64,000 nt of DNA from positions 1,128,589-1,192,588 of the forward strand of contig CM068322.1 of assembly GCA_034766995.1 (NCBI GenBank), given 5' to 3'. Below the pieces are notes generated by a model. That model did not search any database and was not told the origin of the DNA. It saw only the letters and a program-made list of their open reading frames with translations. Shown piece by piece: positions 12,515 through 25,707 of this stretch. Source of the stretch: Acanthacorydalis orientalis. Its lineage: Eukaryota; Arthropoda; Insecta; Megaloptera; Corydalidae. The translations under genes were made by a program, and so were the position numbers. The number at the start of each line of letters is the position of its first letter. Positions within the stretch are counted from its first letter, which is position 1.

Positions 12515-14080
12515 TATATAGAGGAGACCGGGGCTAAGTAAACAGTTTTTTTTTTAAAATCATTTTTTGTTAAAAAAATAAATTTATTTCTGAATGATAT
12601 GTAGGCAGTTTTAATATTCATTTTGTATTTTTTTCGTTATTTAAGAAAAAGTGAAGACGTGCAAAACTTGACAAATAAAAAATTCCGTGGCTAAGTGAAT
12701 CCCTGTACTAAAAATTGGTTAAAAAGAAAAATAAAACGTTTTTATCATGAAAAAGATTTAATACCTTTTACTAAGCCTTTTTCCAGAATTTGCATGTATT
12801 GTATGAAACTTTTTTTCCAAATTAAGGCATGAAAAAGGTACTTAGAATCGGACAACTGTAAATTATTTTTTTTCGGTCGTTGCCACTGCCGGTGTGACTT
12901 TCGAAACTATTTTCGTAGGAGCTCCTTTTTTTCTTTGTTTAGCCCTCTCCTTATCTCCCAGTTCCTTCGTAACAGGTAAGTTCGTGAGTGAGAAAGGGGC
13001 TTGTTCGCCGCTCACGTCCTTTCCGAGTCTGATTTTTCGGACTGGCCTTCAGGTATGCTCAAATACTTTCAAGCGTCGATTTAAAATTCGTTGGATTTTC
13101 AAAAGAAGGACGATGCGTTCCAATTGTCATGGGAATAGACTCGGCGATGCCATGCTCAGCTGCAACGGACTCGTTGGCGACGGAGTCAACAGGATCAGTC
13201 CAGATTGCGTCAAATTCGATGATGTCAGGCAGAGCTGCAATAATCCCCGCACCCTGTAAGTCAACCTCATCAATTCATCCATATCGAATTCCGCTATGAC
13301 AACATCATTTAACTTGCTGGACCCGCTCGGCTGGATGACCTTGATCCAAGAATCGGTTAATATTTTTCCTGTGTAAGCTCGTGGCATGTGCCAAACTGGT
13401 AGCTTACGGCTTCCGTATAGATACTGTTGTACTATTCTTGAGAAATGCTGTTAACCAATCTTTGCCGGCCATGCGCGCTTCTTTCCAAGACAATGGAACT
13501 GACAAATTCAATTTCATAGCGTATTCATACGCTGAAGTTCGCATCTTTTTCAGAGAGAAGCCGAAGTTCACATCGTTGCTGTGCTCCAGATACTCAACTT
13601 ATAGAAAAAATACGTTAAAAAAAATAGAGCAAAATTAAGATCATGTTCACTTAGCTCTGGTCGCAACAGGTTCATTTAGCCTTCATATGCATATTTGAAC
13701 TTTAATTATAAAAAAATATGTTAATAACCTAAATACGTTGATAATATGTTGATAACCAATATTTTGATAACCTTTTGACAAAAAAAATCATGGTAATGTG
13801 TTCAGGAGGCCTTAAAATTTCATAATTATTTACATTCAGAACTGTTTATAGTAAATAGTTTTAAATAATTAAAAAATCTACTAGAACAAAAATTCACTTC
13901 TGCATTGCTAAAACATTCAAAGCGTAATAAAACCGGAACCGTTACACCGAACTCTACTAAACTATCACGTGAGGACATTAATAGTAACACATAGTACTAA
14001 AGGCGGTTTAAAGCCGAGTTCATAAAACGTTTTTATCCGGGTCAAAAAGCAAAGGTTCACTTAGCACCGTTCTCCTCCAG
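12515..14080 (-). mobile_element. Pogo/jerky-type transposon derivative nested in a mariner
   Basis: The left end has GAGGAGACCGGGGCTAAGTA from 12521. The right end, read in reverse, gives CTGGAGGAGAACGGTGCTAA. These imperfect TIRs match the ends of the element at 50621-51845. The expected TA target is present on the left (12513-12514) but reads CT on the right. The element is about 1.57 kb, short for a full pogo/Tigger element, and lacks a recognisable DDE region. Confidence 0.75.
12880..13640 (-). pseudogene. Pogo/jerky-like transposase remnant (CENP-B-type HTH plus basic tail)
   Basis: On the minus strand the reading includes AYEYAMKLNLSVP, MAGKDWLTAFLK and VSIRKP followed by a stop and ATSLA. 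This is the pattern of the second (CENP-B/Tc5-type) helix-turn-helix of jerky/Tigger/pogo transposases (family form gDWLrgFlkRhpelslRkPeatSlaR). Downstream, an acidic and then a K/R-rich stretch (DKERAKQRKKG) resembles the basic C-terminal tail of the same proteins. The DDE endonuclease domain that should lie between is missing. In-frame stops and frame changes make it a pseudogene. Confidence 0.65.
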
Positions 14081-14577
14081 CTGTTTTAAGTGATTCAGAA
14101 CTGTTGGATAACTAATGCCTAACTTTTGTGTAAGTTCTCAAATTGTTGTGTGTGGTTATGATACAACTAACGCATTCAGTTAGTTGTTATTACTTGAAAA
14201 AAGACGCCTCCGAACTTTTTCATCTTCAAGGTTCTCGTCACCATCATGACATTTTAGGAACCACCATTACACCGTACGTTTCTTAACAGTACCCACACCA
14301 AAAGTATCGTTAAATTAAGCAGCGGTTTTTGCTGCTTTGCCACGCGTTTTGAACTCGTACAAAAATGCTCTTATTTGTTTCTTCTCCATATAAAATTCAA
14401 TAGGCCAATTTTAAGCACAATTAATAATAAAACCAAAGTCTATGTTATCAAAATACAAGCCGAAAAATGTACTTTAAAATGATATTAATACGAACACGAT
14501 GGAATGACACTTTCATTGAAAAAAATAAAGTTAGAACTTATAAAATAAAAATTTCAATTCCTTTTCTACCAACCTAA

Positions 14578-14748
14578 TAAAATGATTAAAGAATTAGAAA
14601 TACATTTTCTAGATAATCATATTTATACAAATTACAGTTCATTATAAATGTGAATTCTTATATGGAAATATACTTAAATCAAAATTTAACAGAATTAGTT
14701 GACTATAGTCGTGAATTTTTTATATCCATATTTGTTACAATAGGTTTT

Positions 14749-14780
<32 letters not shown>

Positions 14781-15005
14781 TCTAAATAAATAATTTGAGA
14801 CAAAAACACTTAAAGAATATCATAGTTAATAAGACTTATAATGTAATAATGAGTTATACTGTAAATCTGGTAATAAATAGTAGGAAAAAAATTCAATTAA
14901 ATATTTTTATTCTATTAAATGCTCTTTCAATAAAAAGGTGAAAAATATATGATGAGGAATAATTATAAATAATACCCCAGAAATCATATTTATAAAGATT
15001 GTTTT
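14578..15005. other. AT-rich spacer with a (TA)n tract
   Basis: A TA repeat lies at 14750-14776. Nothing else was recognised. Confidence 0.5.
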
Positions 15006-15149
15006 AATATAGTACAGAGTGGTGCAAAAAGAGCGAAAAAGTTTGAATAGTTAATAACATTTTTGTTTAAATGCTTTTTTCTTTTGTTTTCACAATTTTA
15101 TAAATAAAACTTGGGGAATTTATCATGAAAATATACACGATAAACAACG

Positions 15150-15400
15150 TACCAAAACAATTGAATTTTATTTGGAAAATCAGCGTTCAAATATTTTTAC
15201 ACAGCGAGAATAGTGTCTTATGTTTTTAATAGGACTATCTGAATCAGTGATAATTCGTTTGGTTGCACATTTTCGAAAACAAGGTGCAGTTATTAACCAT
15301 TCAGGATATGGAAGACATCGTTCAACTAAAAAGATAGCTATAAAAAATTATATTGTACATCACAATTACAGTTTTCGAAACTGAGTAAGTCTACATTCAT
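15150..15400 (+). pseudogene. DUF4817-type transposase N-terminus (HTH) relic
   Basis: The plus strand, with frame changes, reads FYLENQRSNIFTQREY, then LSESVIIRLVAHFRKQGAV, then GYGRHRSTKK. This is the layout of the DUF4817 helix-turn-helix found at the N-terminus of an insect Tc1/mariner-superfamily transposase group (family form tQRrFr..., I-rwv-kFretGsv, GrpRs-rT). No DDE part follows. A candidate end (GAGTGGTGCAAAAAGAGCG, about 15017) precedes it, but no partner was found. The 63000-63520 relic may be the catalytic part of the same group. Confidence 0.55.
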
Positions 15401-17071
<1,671 letters not shown>

Positions 17072-17269
17072 TCTTAATTAACATTTTTTTCGATAAATAT
17101 TTGTAACTTAAGTAGAAGTTCTTTGTTAGTTATAAGAAAAATGTACACTATTGACACATGTACTATACGAAATATAACCATAAGACATTAAAGAGCACTA
17201 CTCTTAAATAACAAATATTGTTTATTTCCTTCACTCTAATGATACATATTAAAAAAAAATGAAATCTAT

Positions 17270-17271
<2 letters not shown>

Positions 17272-17317
<46 letters not shown>

Positions 17318-17319
17318 CA
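17272..17319. repeat. (TA)n microsatellite
   Basis: A TA repeat just upstream of the LINE fragment. Confidence 0.95.
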
Positions 17320-17329
17320 TGTTGTTCAA

Positions 17330-17981
17330 TGCGTTTGTCTGTCCGAATGAAGTAAAAGGAACAGAAATATAAAAAGTTACGAAGTATGACTATTTAGGCC
17401 AGCTTATAAACAAAGATGAGTCATTCGTTGAAGAAGTAAACAGGAGAATAAAAATGACATGGAGCTCATTTAGACGAAACACCTCGATATTTAAATCAAC
17501 AATCCCACTCTCGAAGAAAAAAATATTTGATCAATGTATACTAACTTATGTATACTACCATTCCTTACCTACGGCAGCGAAACATGGGTGCTTAATGCCA
17601 AAATCATTCAAAGACTCAAAACAACACACAAAAGTATTAAAAGATCCATGCTAGTAATAACAAGAAATAGCAAACGAATTACAATGAATACGAAGACAGA
17701 CAGGAGTAACAGATACAATTAGAAGAGTAAAGAGTCTGAAATAGAAATGGGCGAAGCATGTTGCAAGAAGAGAAGACAACCGATGGTCAACAGCAATTAT
17801 TAACTGTGAACCAAGGAAAATAAAAAAAAACAAGAAAAGGATCAATGAACAGGTGGGATAAGGAAATTAAAATTTTTATTGAACATCCCTGGAGAAGAGA
17901 AGCATTTAAGCGTTTAAAATGGAAAATCATGGAAGAGGCCTTCATCCAGCAGTGGAATGACAGAGGCTGCTGACGATGATG

Positions 17982-17985
<4 letters not shown>
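17330..17985 (+). mobile_element. 5'-truncated LINE (RTE-like reverse transcriptase 3' end)
   Basis: The plus strand, across several frames, reads YDYLGQLINKDES, VNRRIKMTWSSFRR, FDQCILTYV, LPFLTYGSETWVLNAK and IKRSML. These are the blocks C-terminal to the reverse transcriptase core in RTE-like non-LTR retrotransposons (YLG-li, RI--aW--f, vF--cvLp-LTYG-eTW). Further on, RQTGVTD, RVKSLK and IQQWND fit the extreme C-terminus. The fragment ends in a short GAT repeat (GACGATGATGATAC), the kind of simple-repeat tail these elements carry, and runs straight into a (TA)n array. The 5' part is absent, as is usual for LINEs, and frameshifts make it inactive. Confidence 0.72.

Positions 17986-18045
<60 letters not shown>
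17986..18045. repeat. (TA)n microsatellite at a LINE 3' end
   Basis: About 60 bases of TA repeat directly after the GAT tail of the LINE. Confidence 0.95.
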
Positions 18046-18054
<9 letters not shown>

Positions 18055-18748
18055 CGCATGTATGTCTCACGAATGGTATTGGTTTTTTCATGACCGTTCT
18101 TTTCTTTTTTGTTCTTCTGCGAAAAAATATCTACACAAATAATGGAAAAAATCTTAATTATTAAATAGTTATAACTATTTCAATTTTGGACTTTTGTTTT
18201 TCGTATAACTACCATGATTTGGATAGAATATAGCTGGGTACTGACATATCAAATATAGTTTAAAGGTCTGTACTATTATGTCAAATTTAGTTACAAATAA
18301 TAATACTTAATATCTGTACGAAGCTACTGACAACTCACAGTGAATATCTTAAAAAATGTATATTTTTTGTATGTTATCATCTTCCTGTACGTAAGTTACG
18401 AAGAAAAATAACTAGTAAACATTCCGTGGAGAAAACAATGCTTTTCGACACGTCAACTCGTGTGCATGATTGAAATAAACCATTTCATAACGGGTTAGTT
18501 TAATCAAAAGGAGTAGACATTTTTCTCATAGTGCAAAAGTGAAAATATAGACATTCTATATGTAGTATTTTATATAAATATGTTATTAACTCTTTAGAGA
18601 TATTAAAAAAACAAAATTATTTCCGTTAATAAATTAATAAATTATAGACTTCGACTATATTTTTTTTGTATAAAATTTTAATATATTACATTTTATTTGC
18701 AAATATTACAAGTATACATATCTTTTTACAAATAAAGCGGAATATATA
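18046..18748. other. AT-rich spacer, nothing recognised
   Basis: No ORF, TIR pair or coding relic was seen. Confidence 0.5.
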
Positions 18749-19607
18749 CGAGGTGAGACAATTAAGTAATGCGACCGATTTTTTTTTCTCGGCCTGTGGT
18801 AACACTGCGAACCTGTAACTCCGCCACCGTAATAGCAGATACCTACTCTCTCGATTGAGACCTTGACACCCTCGTACGATCATTTCTTCGCCAGCTGTTT
18901 AGTGTTTTGTAACAACGCGCGAGTAGTGCATGTCACGAAATGAGCAAAAAGCCCACCGAATGAAAATCGCTCAAGATTGTCTCGAGCAGGTTGAAAGTGA
19001 TCCTATGATCCTAGTGATCCTCTGGAGCACCAAGGCCAAAGAAGGCGAGAATGAGCAAGTCCAAAGTGAAAACCATGTTGATTTGCTTCTTCGACAGCAA
19101 AGGGGTGGTTCACAAAGAGTTCGTACCACCTGGACAAACCGTAAATCAAGTATTCTACCGCAATGTGCTCGAAAAATTACGAAAAAGGGTGCTCAGAGTG
19201 CGTCCAGAGATCGCGAAGACTTGGGTTCTGCATCACGACAATACTCCCTGTCACAGTGCGTTCAGTGTCTCTCAGTTTTTGGCGTCTAAAGGCATCGCAA
19301 CGTTACCACAACCGCCCTATTCACCGGACATGTCACCCTGCGACTTTTTCCTATTCCCCCATATGAAAAAAATCGTCAAAGGTCGACATTTTGACTCCGT
19401 TGAAGATATCCAAGAATCTGTAACGAGGGTACTCGGAGAGGTCCCACAAGAAGTGTTCCAGAATTGTTACGAAAACTGGAAAACTCGCTGGAATAAGTGT
19501 ACAGATGCGGGAGGGGACTACTTTGAAGGGGATCGCAGCGATGTACCTTAATTTTTAAATATACTCGATTTTTGAATTTTGTCGCATTACTTAATTGTCT
19601 GACCTCG
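18749..19607 (+). mobile_element. Mariner element, family A copy 2
   Basis: The element is 859 bp with inverted repeats CGAGGTGAGACAATTAAGT at the left and the complement of CGAGGTCAGACAATTAAGT at the right. It is flanked by TA on both sides (18747-18748 and 19608-19609). It is close in sequence to the copies at 7638 and 41812 but about 60 bp shorter, because it has lost the segment coding for the first catalytic aspartate. It does not carry the 1-base deletion shared by the other two copies. Confidence 0.93.
18930..19551 (+). pseudogene. Mariner transposase lacking HTH and the first catalytic Asp
   Basis: It begins MSRNEQKAHRMKIAQDCLEQ, the stretch just before the catalytic domain of mariner transposases. 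Near 19005-19022 a deletion with short filler (GATCCTATGATCCTAGTGAT) removes the TGDESW block and shifts the frame. From 19051 the remaining frame is fully open to the natural stop at 19551. It contains the second aspartate (HHDNTPCH) and the last one (SPCDFF), and ends DYFEGDRSDVP. This copy best preserves the ancestral C-terminus. It cannot be catalytic, because one of the three aspartates is gone. Confidence 0.88.
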
Positions 19608-20288
19608 TATCTTCAATACGCCTATGGTGCCAATAACAAGGGTCTTCCATGAAATATACGATTTTAAAAGAAAAACAAAATGTGAATTCAAAATTCCAAT
19701 GGCTTCACATCCTGTTCTGTCACAATCATAATATATAAGTTTTGGAACAATGGAAAAATTAACTTCTACACATGACTTCTTTAACATACCCTACAACGTA
19801 CAAAAATATTTTAGAAAAAAATGTTGAATAAATAATCATTGATTATTTCTGACTGTTGCTTATTATGGCATCATTATCGTAATGTGTATAAGTAACAATG
19901 AAAAATTATCAATAATCAATTATACTATCAACATAGTAAAAATATTTTTTTTTTGATTTGTAGCGTGAATGAGAAAATCATTTGTGGAAAACTTTTGTTA
20001 CTGTTGAGATTTCTATTGTTGCTTATATTGACATTGTTTATTTATCGTTAAAGAGTAAAGAATTGCCATAAAAAATATGAATACGTTTTGCGGGATATTC
20101 AGTACATCTGAAATTTTTTTATACAATTATTATATAATATTAATAAAATCTGTACGACATATAAATACAAACCACACATTTTGATAAAATATAAAGTTTG
20201 AGTAGCCAAATTTCACAAACTTTCGTACATTATAAATACATACGAGTGATATTCATATAAATTGTAGGATTTTTAAATTTTATATAAT

Positions 20289-20291
<3 letters not shown>
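19608..20291. other. AT-rich spacer, nothing recognised
   Basis: No coding relic or paired ends were seen. Confidence 0.5.

Positions 20292-20322
<31 letters not shown>
20292..20322. repeat. (TA)n microsatellite
   Basis: A TA repeat of about 30 bases. Confidence 0.9.
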
Positions 20323-20325
<3 letters not shown>

Positions 20326-20547
20326 AAAATATATTTTATTGCTAGTACTATACATGGTATATAATATTATACATGGCCTTGGATAGGTCAGATTCTTTGT
20401 ACAGGTTTTGCGGTGGCTGTACCGTTGCCGGTATTTAACCGTGTTTTCCTAATTGTTAATAGTTACACTAATTATCTGAAGTTTTTTATTGTCTTTAAAT
20501 GTCTTTTTTGGCTGGGAATACTTTAAAAAAAAGTTTTCAAAATTGAG

Positions 20548-20549
<2 letters not shown>

Positions 20550-20595
<46 letters not shown>

Positions 20596-20620
20596 GAGTA
20601 TATATATATATATATATATA
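20550..20620. repeat. (TA)n microsatellite interrupted by CACGAG
   Basis: Two TA runs are separated by one short non-TA word at about 20593-20598. Confidence 0.95.
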
Positions 20621-20927
20621 GTAGAAATGAATTTTTAGTTCGATTTGATTGGTATAATCTTTGTGTTCAAATGCTTGTATAATTTTTTTGAACAAAAAAT
20701 ACCTGTTACCAGAAAAATCATTTCTATTGCGATACTTCTTTAAAAAATAAACAAAAAAGACCTTTTTTCAAAAATATACTACAAACTTTTAACGCCTTAA
20801 ATTTTATTAGTACAGGGTTTAAGGGTTTATTTTCTCTGTGAAGATGTTCAATATACATTATTTATGTACCTTGTTTGAAAACATGTGTTCGACAAAAAAT
20901 AATTGATTTATTGAAATGTGAATTCCT

Positions 20928-20934
<7 letters not shown>

Positions 20935-20976
<42 letters not shown>
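20935..20976. repeat. (TA)n microsatellite
   Basis: A TA repeat of about 40 bases. Confidence 0.95.
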
Positions 20977-20978
<2 letters not shown>

Positions 20979-21334
20979 ATCACAAAGGATTAAGTTGGAG
21001 TTAAATAGGAACATCTAAACATATTTATATTTATATAAAAAAATAATAAAAGCTATCATGTATACGTTAAAATACTCTGCATTGAAAAATAACAATTTGT
21101 TTTCAAACATTAATTAATCTTACGTTCCAAAAAAATAAAAAAGTATTTTTTTAAAGAATAATAGCATATTGAAATGTGCATAACCAACAATCAAAACTGA
21201 TTAACTGATCATTTAATGAATATTTTTGATTAAACCATTCCTTGTGACGTAAAATGAGAGATAATTCATTTGTGAAAGTAAATTTAGTCACAATGACAGT
21301 CAAATTACTTACAAAACATACTTTACTTACTCAC

Positions 21335-21393
21335 AATACTTTACAATACGTACAACTTATTTAATGTACTTTACAATACTTACAACTTACAAT

Positions 21394-21437
<44 letters not shown>

Positions 21438-21438
21438 G

Positions 21439-21477
<39 letters not shown>

Positions 21478-21485
21478 TATAATAT
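21335..21485. repeat. Short degenerate tandem repeat, then (CA)n(TA)n
   Basis: ACTTTACAATAC followed by TACAACTTA occurs twice within about 50 bases. It is followed by a CA repeat from about 21394 and TA repeats to about 21475. Confidence 0.8.
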
Positions 21486-22207
21486 ATTTATATATAAAAA
21501 TTATAATAGTTAAATATATACAAAGCACAATCTGAAAATAAATGAGATACTGACAAATTTGTAATTATATAGTATTATACAGTATATGATCGTTAAAAGA
21601 AAGAAGACAATTAATATACTACTATATAAAAAAATTCTTCCTTGGATTATAATGACACAAGAACAAATAAAAAATATACATAGATACAATCTTACTGTTT
21701 TCCATAAAACTGTCCTACATCGTATTTAAACGCAATATATGTGTATGTACTGTATACGTAGAACTATAAAAATATCGATTATTTTAAATAAACTTATACA
21801 AAAATATAAAAACACAGATATCTCCATTTTTTTCGTTACGATCTTGTACATATGTGTTTTGTGTCCACCGAAACAGTCTCATATTATTTTCACTGCTCAG
21901 TTTTGTTATAGCATAAAACTTGTATATATTTGAAATTTCTTCTCAGAAAGCGAAGAGGAGTTTCGCAGTTCCCCATTCAATGTCAACTCCAGAGATTTAT
22001 TCTTCTTTAGCATATTGCTTGAGATAAATCTTTTCATACGAGTACTTGACAAAAAAATAAGCACGAAATGTAAAAGGATGCTTGTGTATTGTTTGCAGGG
22101 ATTTGTTCATTTTTTTATATTAAAAATTATAGTTTATCTATTATGTTTCCATCACAATACAAGCAGCCTTTAATCAAAAGAACGAATCTATGAAAAACTA
22201 ACAAAAT
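21486..22207. other. AT-rich spacer, nothing recognised
   Basis: The ORF at 21739-21933 has no recognisable domain and is probably chance. Confidence 0.45.
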
Positions 22208-22247
22208 TCTCTCTCTCTTTCTCTCTCTCTCTCTATATATATATATA
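22208..22247. repeat. (TC)n(TA)n compound microsatellite
   Basis: A TC repeat passes directly into a TA repeat. Confidence 0.95.
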
Positions 22248-22536
22248 CGTAACTATAATTCTTAAAATTAAAAGCTGAAATAAACGACTCAAAGTATTTT
22301 TTAATAATGAACACCTTCACGGGGCACTAAAAATAAAAAAATGTTTCTAAATTTAAAGTATTGTATTAATATACGTAATAAATTAAGCTCTTAATTTTTT
22401 GCATCTTACTTATTACTCGACTGCTTATTTATTAATGTATCGATTCAAAAACTACAATGGAAAATTTCTCACAAATATGGTTAAAATATAAGAAAATCTT
22501 TCTAACTGCTTATCTATGGACAAATTCTTTCATTAA

Positions 22537-22771
22537 CCCTTTGCAGTCGGACATTTTTTTCACCTCACCAACCAGCAACTTGAACATATTTTTTAACAAA
22601 ATAGTAATTAACAAATAACTTCAAATAAAATACTATAGGATTGTAAATAATTTTTTTATTTAAATGAAACTTCAATAACACATTTACTATTTAATCTTTT
22701 ATAAAAAAAATAATATTGTTATCTGTTACATTTACGATATCCCCTCAAAGAGGACAGTTGAGTGGAAAGAG
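22537..22771. mobile_element. piggyBac-like MITE with TTAA targets
   Basis: The left end CCCTTTGCAGTCGGAC follows TTAA at 22533-22536. The right end, read in reverse, is CTCTTTCCACTCAACTGTCC and is followed by TTAA at 22772-22775. TTAA target duplication plus a CCCTTT-type terminus is the hallmark of piggyBac elements. At 235 bp with no ORF this is a non-autonomous derivative. The TIRs are diverged, so it is old. Confidence 0.65.
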
Positions 22772-22865
22772 TTAATATATACTACATTTTTATGTAATTA
22801 TTGTTTTAGTACTAGTTTTATAGATAATCTTCAGAAATAGTTAAAATGACGGTAAATTGATACAA

Positions 22866-22867
<2 letters not shown>

Positions 22868-22918
<51 letters not shown>
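22868..22918. repeat. (TA)n microsatellite
   Basis: A TA repeat of about 50 bases. Confidence 0.95.
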
Positions 22919-22921
<3 letters not shown>

Positions 22922-23263
22922 ATAGATAAATATACGAATTGAAAACCTAATATCAGTTTCAGAAAATTGACAGAAACTTTAAATTTTGAGAAGAAATCTA
23001 AAGAAAAGATTTGGCTTTTATTTAAGTATTGTTAAATAATTTAAAGAAAAATATAATTTTAAAAATCAAAATTTCACATTGAGCTCTGTGGATTTATGCA
23101 AGTTTTTACATTACACTCACATCCATTCGTTGCCATTATTTATCACTACTACAATTTGTGTCACAAACAAATGTCATATAAATATGTTCCCCATGATGGT
23201 CATTTTACAGTTCACACAACTAGATGATGTTAATATTATTCAGGTCGTGCAAAATTATATATA

Positions 23264-23264
23264 C

Positions 23265-23325
<61 letters not shown>

Positions 23326-23412
23326 TGTATATATATATATATATATATACTTATATATATATATATATATATATATATACTTATATGTATGTATGTATAT
23401 GTGTGTTGTATG
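23264..23412. repeat. Complex (TACA)n/(TA)n/(TATG)n array
   Basis: TACA repeats at the left, TA runs with single interruptions in the middle and TATG repeats at the right give an approximately self-complementary block. The poly-Tyr/Ile ORFs here are products of the repeat. Confidence 0.9.
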
Positions 23413-23504
23413 TATGTATATATGAAATTTTGCATAATTCTTTTCTTTAGTGAATTTCATTTACAAAATAGGCTAACATTTATAACTTTAATTAAAGTTT
23501 ATCA

Positions 23505-23505
<1 letters not shown>

Positions 23506-23552
<47 letters not shown>
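23506..23552. repeat. (TA)n microsatellite
   Basis: A TA repeat of about 45 bases. Confidence 0.95.
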
Positions 23553-23555
<3 letters not shown>

Positions 23556-23635
23556 ATCGTCACTCGATAATTTTATATTTCTATTTAGTATAAAATTATT
23601 AAGTTTTGGTTGTTTGAAAATATTACTTATTATGA

Positions 23636-23735
23636 ATCCTTTAATCCTGGGGGGCGAGCAAAGCGGACGGGGGCAGAACCTCCGAGGTCGACGAGTCTAG
23701 CGGCTAGAGGACATAGTCCCCTAGTTACTTTTACA
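23636..23735. other. Short GC-rich islet of unknown nature
   Basis: About 90 bases with GGGGGGCGAGCAAAGCGGAC, GAGGTCGACGAG and CTAGCGGCTAGAGG stand out sharply from AT-rich flanks. No tRNA or rRNA fold, ORF domain or paired end could be assigned. Confidence 0.5.
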
Positions 23736-24299
23736 AAAATAAACTTGATTTATTGGAAAAAGAAGGATAGAACAATTACGAGTTCAAGAATAAGTAAAAT
23801 AGAAACATTAGAATAGATCTAGTAATAATTTTAGAGAAGTGCAATTGGAAAAAAAATAAGTGATGTTTATTAGAATAATTAGCAGGAAAATACTTAGCAA
23901 GGCATTTTATTTTAATTGTTAAAAGGAGAGACTTTTGAATTTAATAGTTGTCATTAAGCAATATTTTAATTTAAAATACATCAGTTTACTTAAGATAGCA
24001 AAGAAAATTGTAACAAAGAGAAGACTGAATAATAAAATTCAATTTTTGATTGCCGATGAAATCCTACAATTTGGATTTTTCTGCAACATTTCTGAAACAT
24101 TCTGTTTCTCTTGGATGAACTCTTTTTGTCTTCGTAGGTCTGACTTCACATCCGATACAGTGTCTACCAGTATACCAGGAATTCCATATTAAACATTGTA
24201 GTTAATCTCAAATGATACAGAAATAACCCAAATTTTGTGTAAGAAAAGGGATTTGATTTTCAAAGAAGAAGAATTTAATGCTTTAAGATGAAAGAATTA
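23736..24299. other. AT-rich spacer, nothing recognised
   Basis: No coding relic was seen. The ORF at 23935-24192 shows no known domain. Confidence 0.45.
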
Positions 24300-24814
24300 C
24301 CTTATATCTCAACGCATAAAACGACATACGTAGAGAGACGAGGCCAAAATTTTAAGATAAAATTTATACATTTATAATATATCGGTTGTATAAGACGATC
24401 CTAAATTTAAAACGTCTTTCACATGTTATAACACAATTTTATGTCCAAAATCAAAATTAAGAGAATTACATTTTTTAATTTAAAATTTCAAAAATGAAAT
24501 TCGGGGAATTACCTTGTTTTGACATATTGTGTATTTAAACATCGTGCACGGCTTAGAATGGAATCTGAAGGTTATGGTTATCTATTTTATTTTTTAAAAA
24601 AATTATTTAAAATGAATTATTCAAAGAATTTATGTAATATATCAAAATTAAAGTTCCTCATTTTAAAATAAAGAATTTAACTTCTATATAAACACAATAT
24701 ATTCTTTCTGTTATTTTAAAGGTTCTGTTCTTGTATTGGGCGTATAAGACGACTACCTATTTTTTTAATAATTTTTTGGGTTTTAAAGGTCGCCTTATAC
24801 GCTGAGATATATGG
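24300..24814. mobile_element. TA-flanked MITE, pogo/Tc-like ends
   Basis: The left end is CCTTATATCTCAACGCATAA after TA at 24298-24299. The right end, read in reverse, is CCATATATCTCAGCGTATAA and is followed by TA at 24815-24816. A sub-terminal motif (GTATAAGACGA) occurs near 24388 and again near 24740. The 515-bp interior has no coding relic. TA targets suggest mobilisation by a Tc1/mariner/pogo transposase, but the family was not identified. Confidence 0.68.
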
Positions 24815-24816
24815 TA

Positions 24817-25707
<891 letters not shown>

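Larger units (their letters stand above)
12468..14577 (-). mobile_element. Mariner family M derivative, copy 1, split by a nested transposon
   Basis: The left end reads TTAGGTTGGTAGAAAAATAA followed by TTGCGG. The right end at 14577 is its inverted repeat (CTACCAACCTAA). Both are flanked by TA (12466-12467 and 14578-14579). Removing the nested insert at about 12515-14080 leaves roughly 540 bp, comparable to the family M copies at 53872-54393 and 60672-61247. The right part keeps the antisense of a mariner helix-turn-helix N-terminus; the catalytic domain is absent. Next to the insertion about 20 bp present in the 60672 copy are missing or changed. Confidence 0.85.

Noticed and set aside
20593..20598. 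CACGAG between two TA runs as a possible mariner excision footprint
   Set aside because: A footprint would keep only about 3 terminal bases between TA copies; this 6-base word cannot be told from a chance interruption.
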